Shown: in pieces, positions 54,548-64,000 of the stretch
How positions within the stretch are numbered: position 1 is the first letter of the stretch
Layout: each line of letters opens with the position of its first letter
NCBI GenBank assembly: GCA_963576785.1
Contig: OY756141.1
Coordinates: forward strand, 3,286,001 to 3,350,000
DNA length: 64,000 nucleotides
Direction of reading: 5' to 3'
From: Chlorophyllum brunneum
Taxonomy: Eukaryota; Basidiomycota; Agaricomycetes; Agaricales; Agaricaceae
The notes under the pieces: generated by a model
Databases searched by the model: none
The model's input: the letters and a program-made list of their open reading frames with translations, nothing else
What the model was told of the DNA's origin: nothing
Translations under genes and position numbers: made by a program

Positions 54548-57344
54548 CTACTTCCCTTGAACTCTATTCTGATTCGCAGAAGAGGAAGAAACCTTCAAAC
54601 TAGGCGCATCAACATACCTTTTCAACAACACCGACAAATCCGGTGGTTGAATCCATTGTCTCGGCGCACGTCCACTCTCACTCGTCGTCGTATACCCAAT
54701 CTTTTGTTTTTGTTGTGAATTTGGTGTCGATGTCGAAGGAGGTGGGAGAGGAAGCGAAAATTGAGGGGGTATAGTTAACTTATTCTCCGATCGACGTATT
54801 CCTCCTCCTACCCTCGTCGTTGTCGTCGTTGATGGTTCACCCTTCTTCTTCTCCTCTTCTCTACCCTCATCCAACGCAGTACCAGACCAAGTCTCAACAC
54901 GCAACTTATCAACCACACTCCTCATACTACTGCCCGACCTCCCAACAGCTTGCAACGCCCAATCCAACCCAACTTCAACTCTCACTTTCAACTCCTCCGT
55001 CTTCTCCCTCTCAGCATAAACAACCGCATTCCTAAAATGCATCCACATATACAAAACGAGGATTTTATGAAACGATTCAAGAGTTTCAAGTATCTCGTCT
55101 GTAATTCGCATCTGTATCTTGTTGTCATTCTTCTTCTTCATCTTCATCTGCCTTTCAATCCCTTCCAAAACGCTCATAAACCCTCTCCACCTTCTCCCGT
55201 GAAGAAGCGTCCCATTAACGACATCTTCAATACCAACAAACATTTCATCCCTTTGTCTCTTAATCATCTCTTCCGCAGCTCCAACCACCAGTTCATCTCT
55301 CCAAGCCACAGGACTAACCAACCAAACATGTTTTTCCGACCATGTAAGTATACCTTTACTCTGATTTTCGATCCATTCGCAGATTTCTCCGATTTTGGAG
55401 AGGGAGGACGGAGAAGAGGTGTGCGTGTATCGGTATACTCGGGGAAGATTGGATGCGTAGAGATGTGCCATTTGGATTGATTCGAGTGTTGTTGATGATA
55501 ACGAAGATGAGGAAGGAGGGGAGGATGACGAAGAAGAAATTAACGGAAGAGCGGGAGTGAGTGATGAAACGGTATCAACCGTAGGACCGATATACGCATG
55601 AGTTAGAGTCGGAGTTGTCGGGTGTGAAACGGCGTCTTTAAGGAAAGGAAGATCTTTCGCATAAAGGGTTGTCGTATATCCTCCTGGTGGTGTGGATGTA
55701 TCAATAGAATGACCATATCGACCTGCGCGACCTGCGATTTGTTTGGTTTGGGAGATGGAGAGAAGAGTTTTGCGGTGTGATGAACCGTCGCCTTTGGATA
55801 CAGAATCGAATATAATTCGTCTGATTTTCCTAAAAAAAAACAAAACGGTTGTTGGTGAGAGTAATGAAGGCAGAAAAGGGGAAGACGTACAAGTTTAATC
55901 CCATACCAATCGCATCACTCCCAATGATAACATCGAATCCAGAATTCGGATCATTAAACAACGCGGCCTGTTCACTCCTAATCTCCGGCGGCAATTTCCC
56001 ATAAACAACCGCACATCTCAACCCGCTCTTCCTCTCAATCTCATCCTTAATCTCAAAAATCCTACTCCTACTAAACGCAACCACACAATCCCCCTTCACA
56101 ACTCTCCCATAATCCCCATCCAAACTCTTCTCTTCAACATTCAACGGTGTCAATCTCTCATACACCCGTACTTCCAAATCATCACCGGTCTCTTGTAAAA
56201 GTTTTTCGACGATCGGAATAGCGCTTGCTTCACCGCATAAATGAAGTTCTTTTGCGCATAAACCTAAGAGAGCCGATGTCCATGCGAATCCACGTTGAGG
56301 GTCGCCTATCATTTGAATTTCGTCGATGACGCCAATGTCGTATTGAGCGCGTTGAGAAAGCATTTCGACTGTACAAGATAAAATACCAGCAGAATCGTCT
56401 ACGATTTTTTTCTCTTCGCCTGTGATCATGTTGGTTTTACGTGCGTAGGATGGGTTGGTAGGTTTGACCACTTGTGGTGTCGATTTGATTGGAGAGGAGG
56501 AAGAGTCGAGATTGGGTGGTGGTTGATCCACGCCAAGAGGAACGATTTGTCCTAGATTAAGTCGTTCCCAGATTTCATGAGCGAGTAACCGTAGTGGACC
56601 AGCGTAGACACCACTTTTGGCAGCTGCGAGTGCTCGTAGAGCATGATGGGTCTTGCCACTATTCGTCGGACCAACATGCATGATCACTTTACGTTGCATC
56701 ATTCTCGCGTACGGAAACTCCTCCGCCGGTCTCCTCGAAGCAACTTGAGCTAAATGTCTCAAGGATGCCAAGGTGTCAGGATTGATATTCCCTTCTGAAG
56801 CAAGAGAGTCGAGGATGGCAGAGTCGACGGAATGTAAACACCAAGCGAAGAAGATGTTGGAGAAAATGATTTGTGCTTCGGCTTGACGCGCCATTGCTTT
56901 AAGTTGCGGAGCCGAGGCGGACGGTTGATCTGCGAAACGGGCGAGTTGGTATTTGACTTGGTTGGTGGGTGTTGAAAAGAACCCAGAAGAACCAGCTTGA
57001 GCGTATGCAGCCAGTATAGGCTTCATGTCCTCTACCGGGAAACCGAACCTGTGGAACCGTTGAAGAGTACGTATATCCGCAGACCAATGCTTGACGTGGT
57101 TCCCAAAATACACGCTACATGTTTCCGGAGTGATGTCCTCTGGTGGTGCAGATTTTGTTTGCTCAAGAGAGGATGATGCCTGTGCGAATGGAGAAGGGTG
57201 TAGACGCAGACGCGGAGAATACGCTGGCCGCCGTGGTTGTGGTTTTGGAACAAACGCCTGTTTTGTGCGAAAGCGTTTCTGGGCGGTTTTGGCTGTGAGC
57301 GCAAGCCTGCAGCGCAGACACACCGTCGTCGGGTTTCTGAACAT
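54548..57344 (-). CDS. SUV3: SUV3-like mitochondrial ATP-dependent RNA helicase
   Basis: Two exons, 57344-55891 and 55829-54548, join over a 61-bp intron (GTACGT to TTTTAG) to 2736 nt, 911 residues. I chose ATG 57344 because it opens MFRNPTTVCLRCRLALTAKT, a basic amphipathic mitochondrial presequence; an ATG at 57443 is in frame but would overlap the neighbouring promoter. Motif I is GPTNSGKTHHAL (about 224), motif II DEIQMIGD (about 341), and motif VI QIAGRAGRYG (about 517). SUV3 unwinds RNA and feeds the mitochondrial degradosome. The C-terminal part has Ser-rich low-complexity stretches. Transcribed divergently from mS33. Confidence 0.93.
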
Positions 57345-57448
57345 AGTCGCATATAATAAATTCCCAGCCACACTACTAACCCTGTGTTTGTCGCTGCTTG
57401 GTCCTCCGAGCATTTTCGCCGTTCCGAGTCCAATTCCCGACACGCGCC
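57345..57448. promoter_or_regulatory. Shared divergent promoter of SUV3 and mS33
   Basis: Only 104 bp separate the two ATGs. Both genes serve mitochondrial gene expression, so a shared promoter would co-express them. No clear TATA box is seen. Confidence 0.7.
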
Positions 57449-57832
57449 ATGAATGCTCTGCCGTGGCTCAACGCGACAGGCAAACGCATCTTTGCTCTCA
57501 ACCAAGCACGCGCTGGCGTCTTCCAGACAGCGTTCAATCCGACCAATGTACGCACAGGTGCAAAATACCTCCGACGTCGCCTCCGAGGTCCCGCTATGAT
57601 CAGTTACTACCCACCGAAATTCGACCTTGCGCAAATGGTGCGACGGTATCCTGAACTGGAGATGGTCAATGAGGACGAGCAGACGAGGCTTGACGATATT
57701 GAGATTAAGAGGAAGAGAGGGAAGGGTGCGCCTAAGAAGGCCAGGTCGAAGGGTTCGTTGTTCGTTTTGCGTGTGTTCTCGTTTCTGAAGCGTTGTATAG
57801 GCGAATCGCGCAGAGCTGGCAAGAAGCGATGA
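57449..57832 (+). CDS. RSM27: Mitochondrial small ribosomal subunit protein mS33
   Basis: Exons 57449-57752 and 57801-57832 give 111 residues, MNALPWLNATGKRIFALNQA onward. The family core is evident as NPTNVRTGAKYLRRRLRGPA, then SYYPPKF, YPELEMVNEDEQTRLDDI and the basic KRKRGKGAPKKARSKG. After that a 48-bp intron (GTTCGT to TATAG) removes a hydrophobic insertion and joins to ESRRAGKKR, which is how mS33 proteins end. The intron is a multiple of three without stops, so an unspliced form would add 16 residues. The protein belongs to the head of the mitoribosomal small subunit and corresponds to yeast Rsm27. Confidence 0.9.
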   Translation: MNALPWLNATGKRIFALNQARAGVFQTAFNPTNVRTGAKYLRRRLRGPAMISYYPPKFDLAQMVRRYPELEMVNEDEQTRLDDIEIKRKRGKGAPKKARSKGSLFVLRVFSFLKRCIGESRRAGKKR

Positions 57833-57897
57833 TCTCGCTGTGCTGTCTGTATTACACTACACAGTAATCCATTCTCTTCTCATAACCAATGCGTGAA

Positions 57898-58810
57898 CTA
57901 TGAACATCCATTCATTGCAACCTCAACCATATCCCCGTCTTCATCATCCCCTTCTACAATAGTCCCCGGCTCAAGCGCAAACCCACCACCATACCCAACA
58001 AGAAAGTCCATAGTCCGTCCAAACAGTTCATCAAACTCGTCCAGCAATCCTAACCTTGCCAACATCCCCGCAACGTCATCTTCACCCACATCCGACGACG
58101 CTCGCCCACCGCCAGCGTCACTCAACCATTCCTCCAAATTCGCAATACTTGTAACCAGTAAACTCCGGAGTCTCGTCACATCCGTTTGACTCATTGGCGT
58201 ACTCTTCTGTTTCCCTTCTTCAGCTTCCAATCCCAGATCCACACCTTCTCCAACATCAGGATCCCATACTTGACTTTGCAACACTGCCAACCATGCTTGA
58301 TCTAAATCGTCCAACCAATCCAATACCTCTCTCAACGCCGTCGCATAATCTCTCGGTTCATCCTCCTCTTCCCTTCCACCTTCACCTTCACCTTTCCTAT
58401 CAACAACGCTCCCATTCGACCTTATACCCAACCGTAAAGGTAATCCATACCCCACAACAGCACCCAACACATCCCCAGTCAACCTCAGCATATATTGCGT
58501 TCTCAACTCCGTCGATGGATCCACAGGCGGTATTTGCAATATAAACGCCAACAATCGCCGTGCGTAGCCGATATATTTGTGTAATGTCGGAACTATCGTC
58601 GTAGGTTCCATACTAAAACATTGATATTACTTCTTAATTTCTTAGTATAAAAGGAAAGGAAGGAACAACCAACCGTTTTTTGTATCCTCGTGTAAGTTGG
58701 AGGAATTGATCATCGAGGTATGTCATGAGTCGACGTTCTTGTGTTGATGTCAGTGGCTTTGTACGTAGGTTGGATAGTCTGGAAGTTGGCGAGGAGGATT
58801 CTGAATGCAT
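57898..58810 (-). CDS. Unrecognised 283-residue protein, two exons
   Basis: Exon 1 is 58810-58674 (MHSESSSPTSRLSNLRTKPL, then TYLDDQFLQLTRGYKKR). A 61-bp intron (GTTGGT to TTTTAG) joins in phase to exon 2, 58612-57898. The total is 852 nt. I do not recognise the family. A helical N-terminal half (YIGYARRLLAFILQIPPVDP, LRLTGDVLGAVVGYGLP) is followed by an acidic linker and a second helical part with LREVLDWLDDLDQAWLAVLQ and LARLGLLDEFDELFGR. There is no signal peptide or obvious membrane span. It lies tail to tail with mS33 (65 bp apart). Confidence 0.8.
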
Positions 58811-61322
58811 TGTCGTCTGTGTCTTGAGGAACTTGGGAGGAGAAGCGAGTATGTGTAGCGATGATGTAATCTGTTTGGTATCTCGTCAGTTGCCAAACAT
58901 GGGTGCATCCCGCTCCAGTCCATCGTCACGGAAGTCAATGATCTCTCTGAACGGGGTATCATCTGAGACAATTGGATCCTGTGCTTTCAACCTTTGGTAC
59001 CACACTTACTGTTAGACCAACCCCAAAATTTTATCTCCCGCCTCAACTTCGGTTCAGTTGGTTTTTGGAATCATGACTCCCAGTTCTCCACCACCCTAAT
59101 TGGGACAATAACAAGGTTACTGGCGCTCATGGGCTTTCCTTCAAGAGTTCTCGGTGCTTTCCGTTGTATACCCTTTTGTCCGGTGACTTGGAATGTATTC
59201 ACTCCCAGAACCGCAGTAAGAGGAAGGAAGAGCTAGCTTAAGAAGTTTGATCAACGAGCAAAACCCTATTTCTAGCGACCCATCGTGCTACTTTGTTCAA
59301 AGTGGAGAGTGTCACCTCTGATCCGGCCCGGTATTATTCTACGAGTAATTAGAACGATACATGAGGATGAAGCATTGTGATCATATTCACCGAGGGAGGC
59401 GAGGTTGAAGCTTTGAATAAATAGGATATCGTGTTTGGAACTTGTCTTTGAGGTCATGATATCATACTTCACTACGTGGTCATTCTATTGGGGGGGTGGT
59501 ACCCTTTTCAACACGCCATCAAGACAAAACAAAAAAAAGGGTTTTTGACTCATGTCTTCATACCCCTTAGCTCGCTAGCGAACCGAAGCTAGTCCCTTAT
59601 ATCAAACTCATATCCTTCATTGGAGTTTTTTCTCTTGCCGAAATGTCCCTTTTTTTTTTTTAGCTTGATGCACCACACTCAACCAGACCACAGTTCTCCA
59701 CCTGAACAGGATCTTTCCGGATATTAAAGTTGAAGGCACCAAAACCACACCTCATGTCTCCCCCTTCTCCCAAATGCCTCGCAAGATGCCCAATAGTGGT
59801 GGAATGAAGATAATTAATGTGATAAACTTTACTAATTAATTAATTCACCGTTTGGGCTCTGTATGAACTTTGATTTCACTTTAGCCATTGCTTGTCTCCA
59901 AATTTCGATACACTTCGATCAGGTCAGGTACATACTAAATATGATCTACACGAGGAGGAGTGGGTTAACAATTGGTAGTTGTTCACCTTACCGATGGGTG
60001 CTTCCACATCAACGTGAAGAACTACCAAAGCAGTTTCTCTTCAACGGGATGTGCTTGTCAAATGAAGATAATTTCACACACACACACAGAGCTCCTCTCA
60101 AACGGTTCTGGCAAATGGAAGTAATTCTGATTAGGCTTGGCTTGTGAAAAAAAGGAAAAGGAGTCACACTTTGAATCGAATTTAGACAAAAAAGAACAAA
60201 GCTTGGTACCAAATCCCAGGGTGATAAAAGCCATAAGGCTCAGGGTCCTTTCTTATAGCCGAAGAACCCATCACCTTCTCGAACCCATATCAAATACCAC
60301 ACCAAGCAGCAAATCTCGAAACCCGCACAAAGCAGAAACCATCTTCTCGTTTCATCTCACTCCAAAAATCCAAACCACGAGTTGGGATGCATTTGGTTGA
60401 TCGCTTAAAGGAGATGCTAGAAAAGCCTGGGGTGGTGCGTTTGGGAACCGAATTATGTCACTTTAAGCATGAGGCACCTTCCCCCAAACATGAGTCGTTT
60501 TTTTTTCAATGGTATCTTGGGTTCCTGATTCTATTCAAAGCATTGATCACAGCAACCGGTCAAGAATCAAAACTTCTATGCCACGACATCTTGTTGATGC
60601 TTTGTGGTCGCTTCAGAACGAACCAATAAGTAATCTCGGGTATTTCCCCGTTGACAAGACGCCGGACGCATGTCTGTTTATTCAGATGCTATCCCGTATG
60701 GAAACATGATGATCTTAGTCTCAGCTCAAGAACTTCAAAATCATTCGAGAGAGGTGTGATTGTACATAGTGATATACCCACTCAGAGTTCCGAACGAAGC
60801 ACCCGAAACCGAAACAGAGAGAAACGAGAGCTATCAAAGGATAGTGGTGCGCGGGGACATGTTTCAGGAACAGAACCGCGGGATCACGCAGACTGCTGCC
60901 TATAACCGCCTTGGCAATTGTTCACAAAAGCTGTAGCCATTCCTCCTCTCGGAGTGGTTTAGCAGCAATACCGAACCAATTTGAAATCATTCACAACCCT
61001 GCTGATAAATGCTGAACGTAGCGTATATGGTCCGTATGGTCTGTGACATTAGCAGCTACTGGATGCCATAACCACCGAAATGGTAAATGGTCTTGCGGAG
61101 GACTCACCAGCTGCGACTGATGGCATGAGCCGCGTAGCCTATACGGTATCAACCGAGGAGAGACTTGTTATTTCTGGTCATATTTATGTATGTATTTCTT
61201 AATATGGACCCAATCTACTGGGGATTTACACCTCTCTATGGACACCAACGCTCAGGACAACGTGACTGTACAGGACGCAACACCATGGATTCGACAGGGA
61301 GATCGACTAATCCGGAGAAAGA
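58811..61322. other. Intergenic, 2.5 kb, no supportable gene
   Basis: Both strands contain only short frames without codon pattern or homology. There is a short (CA)n run near 60075 and some poly-A/T runs (59524, 59649). Promoter elements of the 283-residue gene presumably lie at its left end. Confidence 0.5.
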
Positions 61323-62088
61323 CTACCCCTCGATCGTGGCAAGGGCAAGAAGCTGAGGCAAAGGATCACTTGTCGACGCCCGTCAGCCTGGTTTCGCAAC
61401 GGTGAAAGAGGGTGAGCTCGACTTACACACAATTGGCTGGATCAATGATCCATTCGGCCTTGGCTGTACGGACATGAATGCAGTATGGGTCTGCGTTCTC
61501 CATGACCTGGTGCACAGTGAGTTTCATTGCACAAATTAAACATACTACGATCAAGTAGACTCACCGCCAGTTTGATCAAAATACGTGTCAGGATAATACG
61601 CAGCGAGAGTAAGAAGTAGATACGGGTTGAGATGTTATTGGAGTTTTGTGTGGCGTTGTCGATATATTCTGCCAAAACTGTTTCCAGGCGGCCCAGGAGG
61701 GGGACCTGAAAAGATGCCTATGTATATTCGTAACCCGTCATTAAGCATCAAGACACTGAGGGGGGTCGGAGTCTTGGGCATGATATCATACCTTGAGAGT
61801 GGGTTGGCCATTAACGAGCACCTGAGCATCTTTAGGGCGACAAGAAGGGAAAAGGAATGGTAGTAAGCGCACCTTTGCCGCCACATTTCTGGGTACTACC
61901 ACAAAGGTAGCCTCGATAAAGTTCTTCGCAGAGGGATACCTTTCCGTATTGTTGATCGAGGCGCATGTAGTTGGGCTGTCGAATATAGTCTCGAAGATGT
62001 GGATAAAGCGAAAGATCGCCACGAGCTCTTTGGGGAGAGTGAGGGTGGGCATTGCAATTAACATTGGACGAGACATTGGGCGAAACAT
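61323..62088 (-). CDS. Tentative unrecognised gene, 184 residues, four exons
   Basis: Proposed exons: 62088-61792, 61717-61624, 61544-61427 and 61368-61323. Introns of 74, 79 and 58 bp have donors GTATGA, GTATCT and GTAAGT and end in TAG, TAG and AAG. The exons join in phase to 555 nt. The protein reads MFRPMSRPMLIAMPTLTLPK, then FIEATFVVVPRN, PTLKASFQVPLLGRLETVL, MENADPYCIHVRTAKAEWII and DPLPQLLALATIEG. I know no family for it. The agreement of phase over three introns is the main support. The start could be one of the inner ATGs. Confidence 0.5.
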
Positions 62089-64000
62089 TAGGTGTATTTA
62101 GAAGTGGTGCCAGGCGATGAAATGTAAAGTGAGAGGTAGAGGATAGGAAGGAGGAAGCAGACAGGGGATTTTATAGTCACCTAGACGAGGATAAGCCAAA
62201 CTGTGAACAACATGCCCTGAAGAGCATACCAGAATCGCATTTTCGGAGTGAGATTCAAGTTTAGTTCGCCTCATGCCAGATGCCCGGCTTTTTTCCACGG
62301 ATCCAGTTACTGATTCTATCAAAGAGTAGGCCTGAATTTCTGAATATGGGGCTCGGAGTGACTTGGGACTTATTGCCGGCACGGCTAGACGCATGGGGCG
62401 AGAGAGGGTGCGAATAGTGCCCTGACTTCGAGAAGGGGGAGATTGATGGCCTTAAAGAAAGGAAGCCGGGAAAGGGAGAGAATCGAAAGCCGAGACAGAA
62501 GGAGGGCTTTGGGGTGTCACGGGAGATTCTAGTAAGTTCAAGTTGAGAAACGGCACCCTTACCAGTACCAGGAAATATATACGACTTTGCGGGTGATTTG
62601 AGTTCCAGGCAGGGAGAATTGGGACCATGGATGAGAAATCAACCACTTGTCACCATTTTCGATCTTTGTCACCAACACCTCCCCTGCTCTGTCTCAGCGC
62701 CGGGGTCATCGAACAACGACATCTGCCACTCACCGACGGCTATAGTTGGTGAAAGAGAGCAAGGTCCTAAAGGCGGTGGGGTTGTCGAGGTTGAGCCAAA
62801 TGGAAAGACTCGAGGGGGAGAATTTTCGGTAAGTCAAAACAGTCAACAACCAAAGGTTTTCGTAGCTCAAAACGGCCAGCAACTGGATCCTCCGGATCGA
62901 CACCAACCAGCATCTATATTCTTCCTACCAAAAAACACGCAACGAACCGTCGACCAGCCCGTCGTTCTGCGGCCCTGGCACCCGTCGTACTGGCCGCCGC
63001 ATATGAGGATCCTCAGTCGTCCCAACGGTCTGACCCCTTCATTCATTCCACGCCCACACAAAACGACGTTCATAGGGTGAAAATTGCCTCGATAACCTAC
63101 AGCCGCACCGCTGCTGGAGCTTGTCCGTACTGACGGGCTTCATTCGTATCTCCAGTTACTCTGTTGGAGACCGCCCGCCGCTGATCGTTCTTCCATCGCA
63201 ATTTGGCTCGCATTTTGGCTTTACATCCTCCAGGGCATTCGCTTGTGCTCTATCTGGCTTTACCCATGGGGAACAACATAGGCTCAAGAAATGTTCCGTC
63301 AAGGCTCACTCTCGTGTTCGAGTGAAAGAGCGGTATAATCTTGCGTGTCGGTGAAGAGGAAGGGTGTTTTCTCGAAGGATACATGGCGCGTTCTAGATGT
63401 GCCCATCCTCGTTTACGTCTTGGCTCCCATTATGCAAAGACGGTTCCGCCGGGAACTCCTACCATCAAATTCCGTCTGCGCAATTTGACACCAGCCAGTG
63501 GCCACTCAAAATGCTTTTAGTGGATATGTTGGCAACGTAATCATCCGCATTAATGGAAAAGGAAATTCGCCACCGGAAACGTCGAGAGTACCGCGTTTTA
63601 GTCTTGCGTGATGCAAGAAAATATCATATTCCGGACCCTGCGCGCTATACCTACGGTCAAAGCACAAGCCGCCTTCTCCTGGTCCAACTGGGTCCTAACT
63701 GGTCTATACTTTGTGGGAGACCAGGTTTTAAGCAGATACCAAACGCGGAATAACGATTGGATCAGCTTGGTGAGCGTTGACTCCGCAAGGAGCTTCAGAC
63801 TGTCAAAGCTCGTTTCCACGAGCGACAATCGTGTGGGCACTTCAACTGTTTGACATAACAGCATCTTGTTCAGCAGTTCCGCGCGCATGAATCGGTATGT
63901 CTGCATAGCCAAGGCTCCCGACGGGCATCCATCATTCGCCTAATTTCCAGTTGGCAATGTTCAGAACCCCGGATGATGGGAGGGGGCCACATGAAGTCGC
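62089..64000. other. Right end of the window, no supportable gene
   Basis: Frames such as 62598-63080 (160 codons, plus) and 63608-63853 (81 codons, plus) are open but show no recognisable domain or convincing exon structure. A gene continuing beyond the window edge is possible. Confidence 0.4.

Noticed and set aside
62598..63080. 160-codon plus-strand frame as a gene
   Set aside because: Low-complexity composition, no domain and no consistent exon structure.

Overview
The window looks like a nuclear scaffold of an agaricomycete (mushroom-forming basidiomycete). The grounds are canonical GT/AG introns of about 50-80 bp, two genes of the fungal-specific FunK1 kinase family, a small P450, nuclear genes for the mitochondrial proteins SUV3 and mS33, and a dense block of Tad/I-like LINEs, chromodomain Ty3/Gypsy and Ty1/Copia elements. 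I cannot name the species.

Positions 1-44203 are almost wholly nested retrotransposons. My labels are L1-L5 (LINEs), G1-G3 (Gypsy), C1-C2 (Copia) and s1-s2 (solo LTRs of the C1 family). Junction by junction the order reads as follows: G1 (2540-6124) carries L1 on its left and was split by L2. L2 (6125-19279) contains L3, C1 and G2. G2 (19280-33242) contains s1, L4, s2 and C2. C2 (33243-34735) contains L5. L5 (34736-34802 plus 41170-44203) contains G3 (34803-41169). That is six levels (G1>L2>G2>C2>L5>G3), cut off by a 200-N gap at 44204-44403. L1 and G3 are the best preserved; G1, L2 and G2 are riddled with stops. G3 has 14 premature stops in gag and pol, all TGA, the signature expected of CpG deamination at CGA codons.

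The least ordinary elements are G2 and G3. Both have an extra reading frame (ORF3) after the pol chromodomain. In G2 the frame runs through the polypurine tract and about 640 nt into the 3' LTR, an arrangement like nef or sag in retroviruses. In G3 a 12-nt primer-binding site is the exact complement of the predicted 5' end of the transcript, as in self-priming Tf1/sushi elements. C1 instead has a primer site matching the anticodon arm of initiator tRNA-Met, as in Drosophila copia.

Positions 44404-53853 hold an inverted duplication of a FunK1 kinase gene and a P450 gene. The left copy has a complete FunK1 gene (8 exons, 960 codons) and a P450 cut by the gap. The right copy has a 5'-truncated FunK1 and a nearly complete P450. 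The outer ~1.1 kb of the arms is practically identical while the inner part is clearly diverged.

Positions 53854-64000 are ordinary gene space: SUV3 RNA helicase and mS33 share a 104-bp divergent promoter, followed by an unrecognised 283-aa protein and a tentative 184-aa four-exon gene, with long stretches in which I see no supportable gene.
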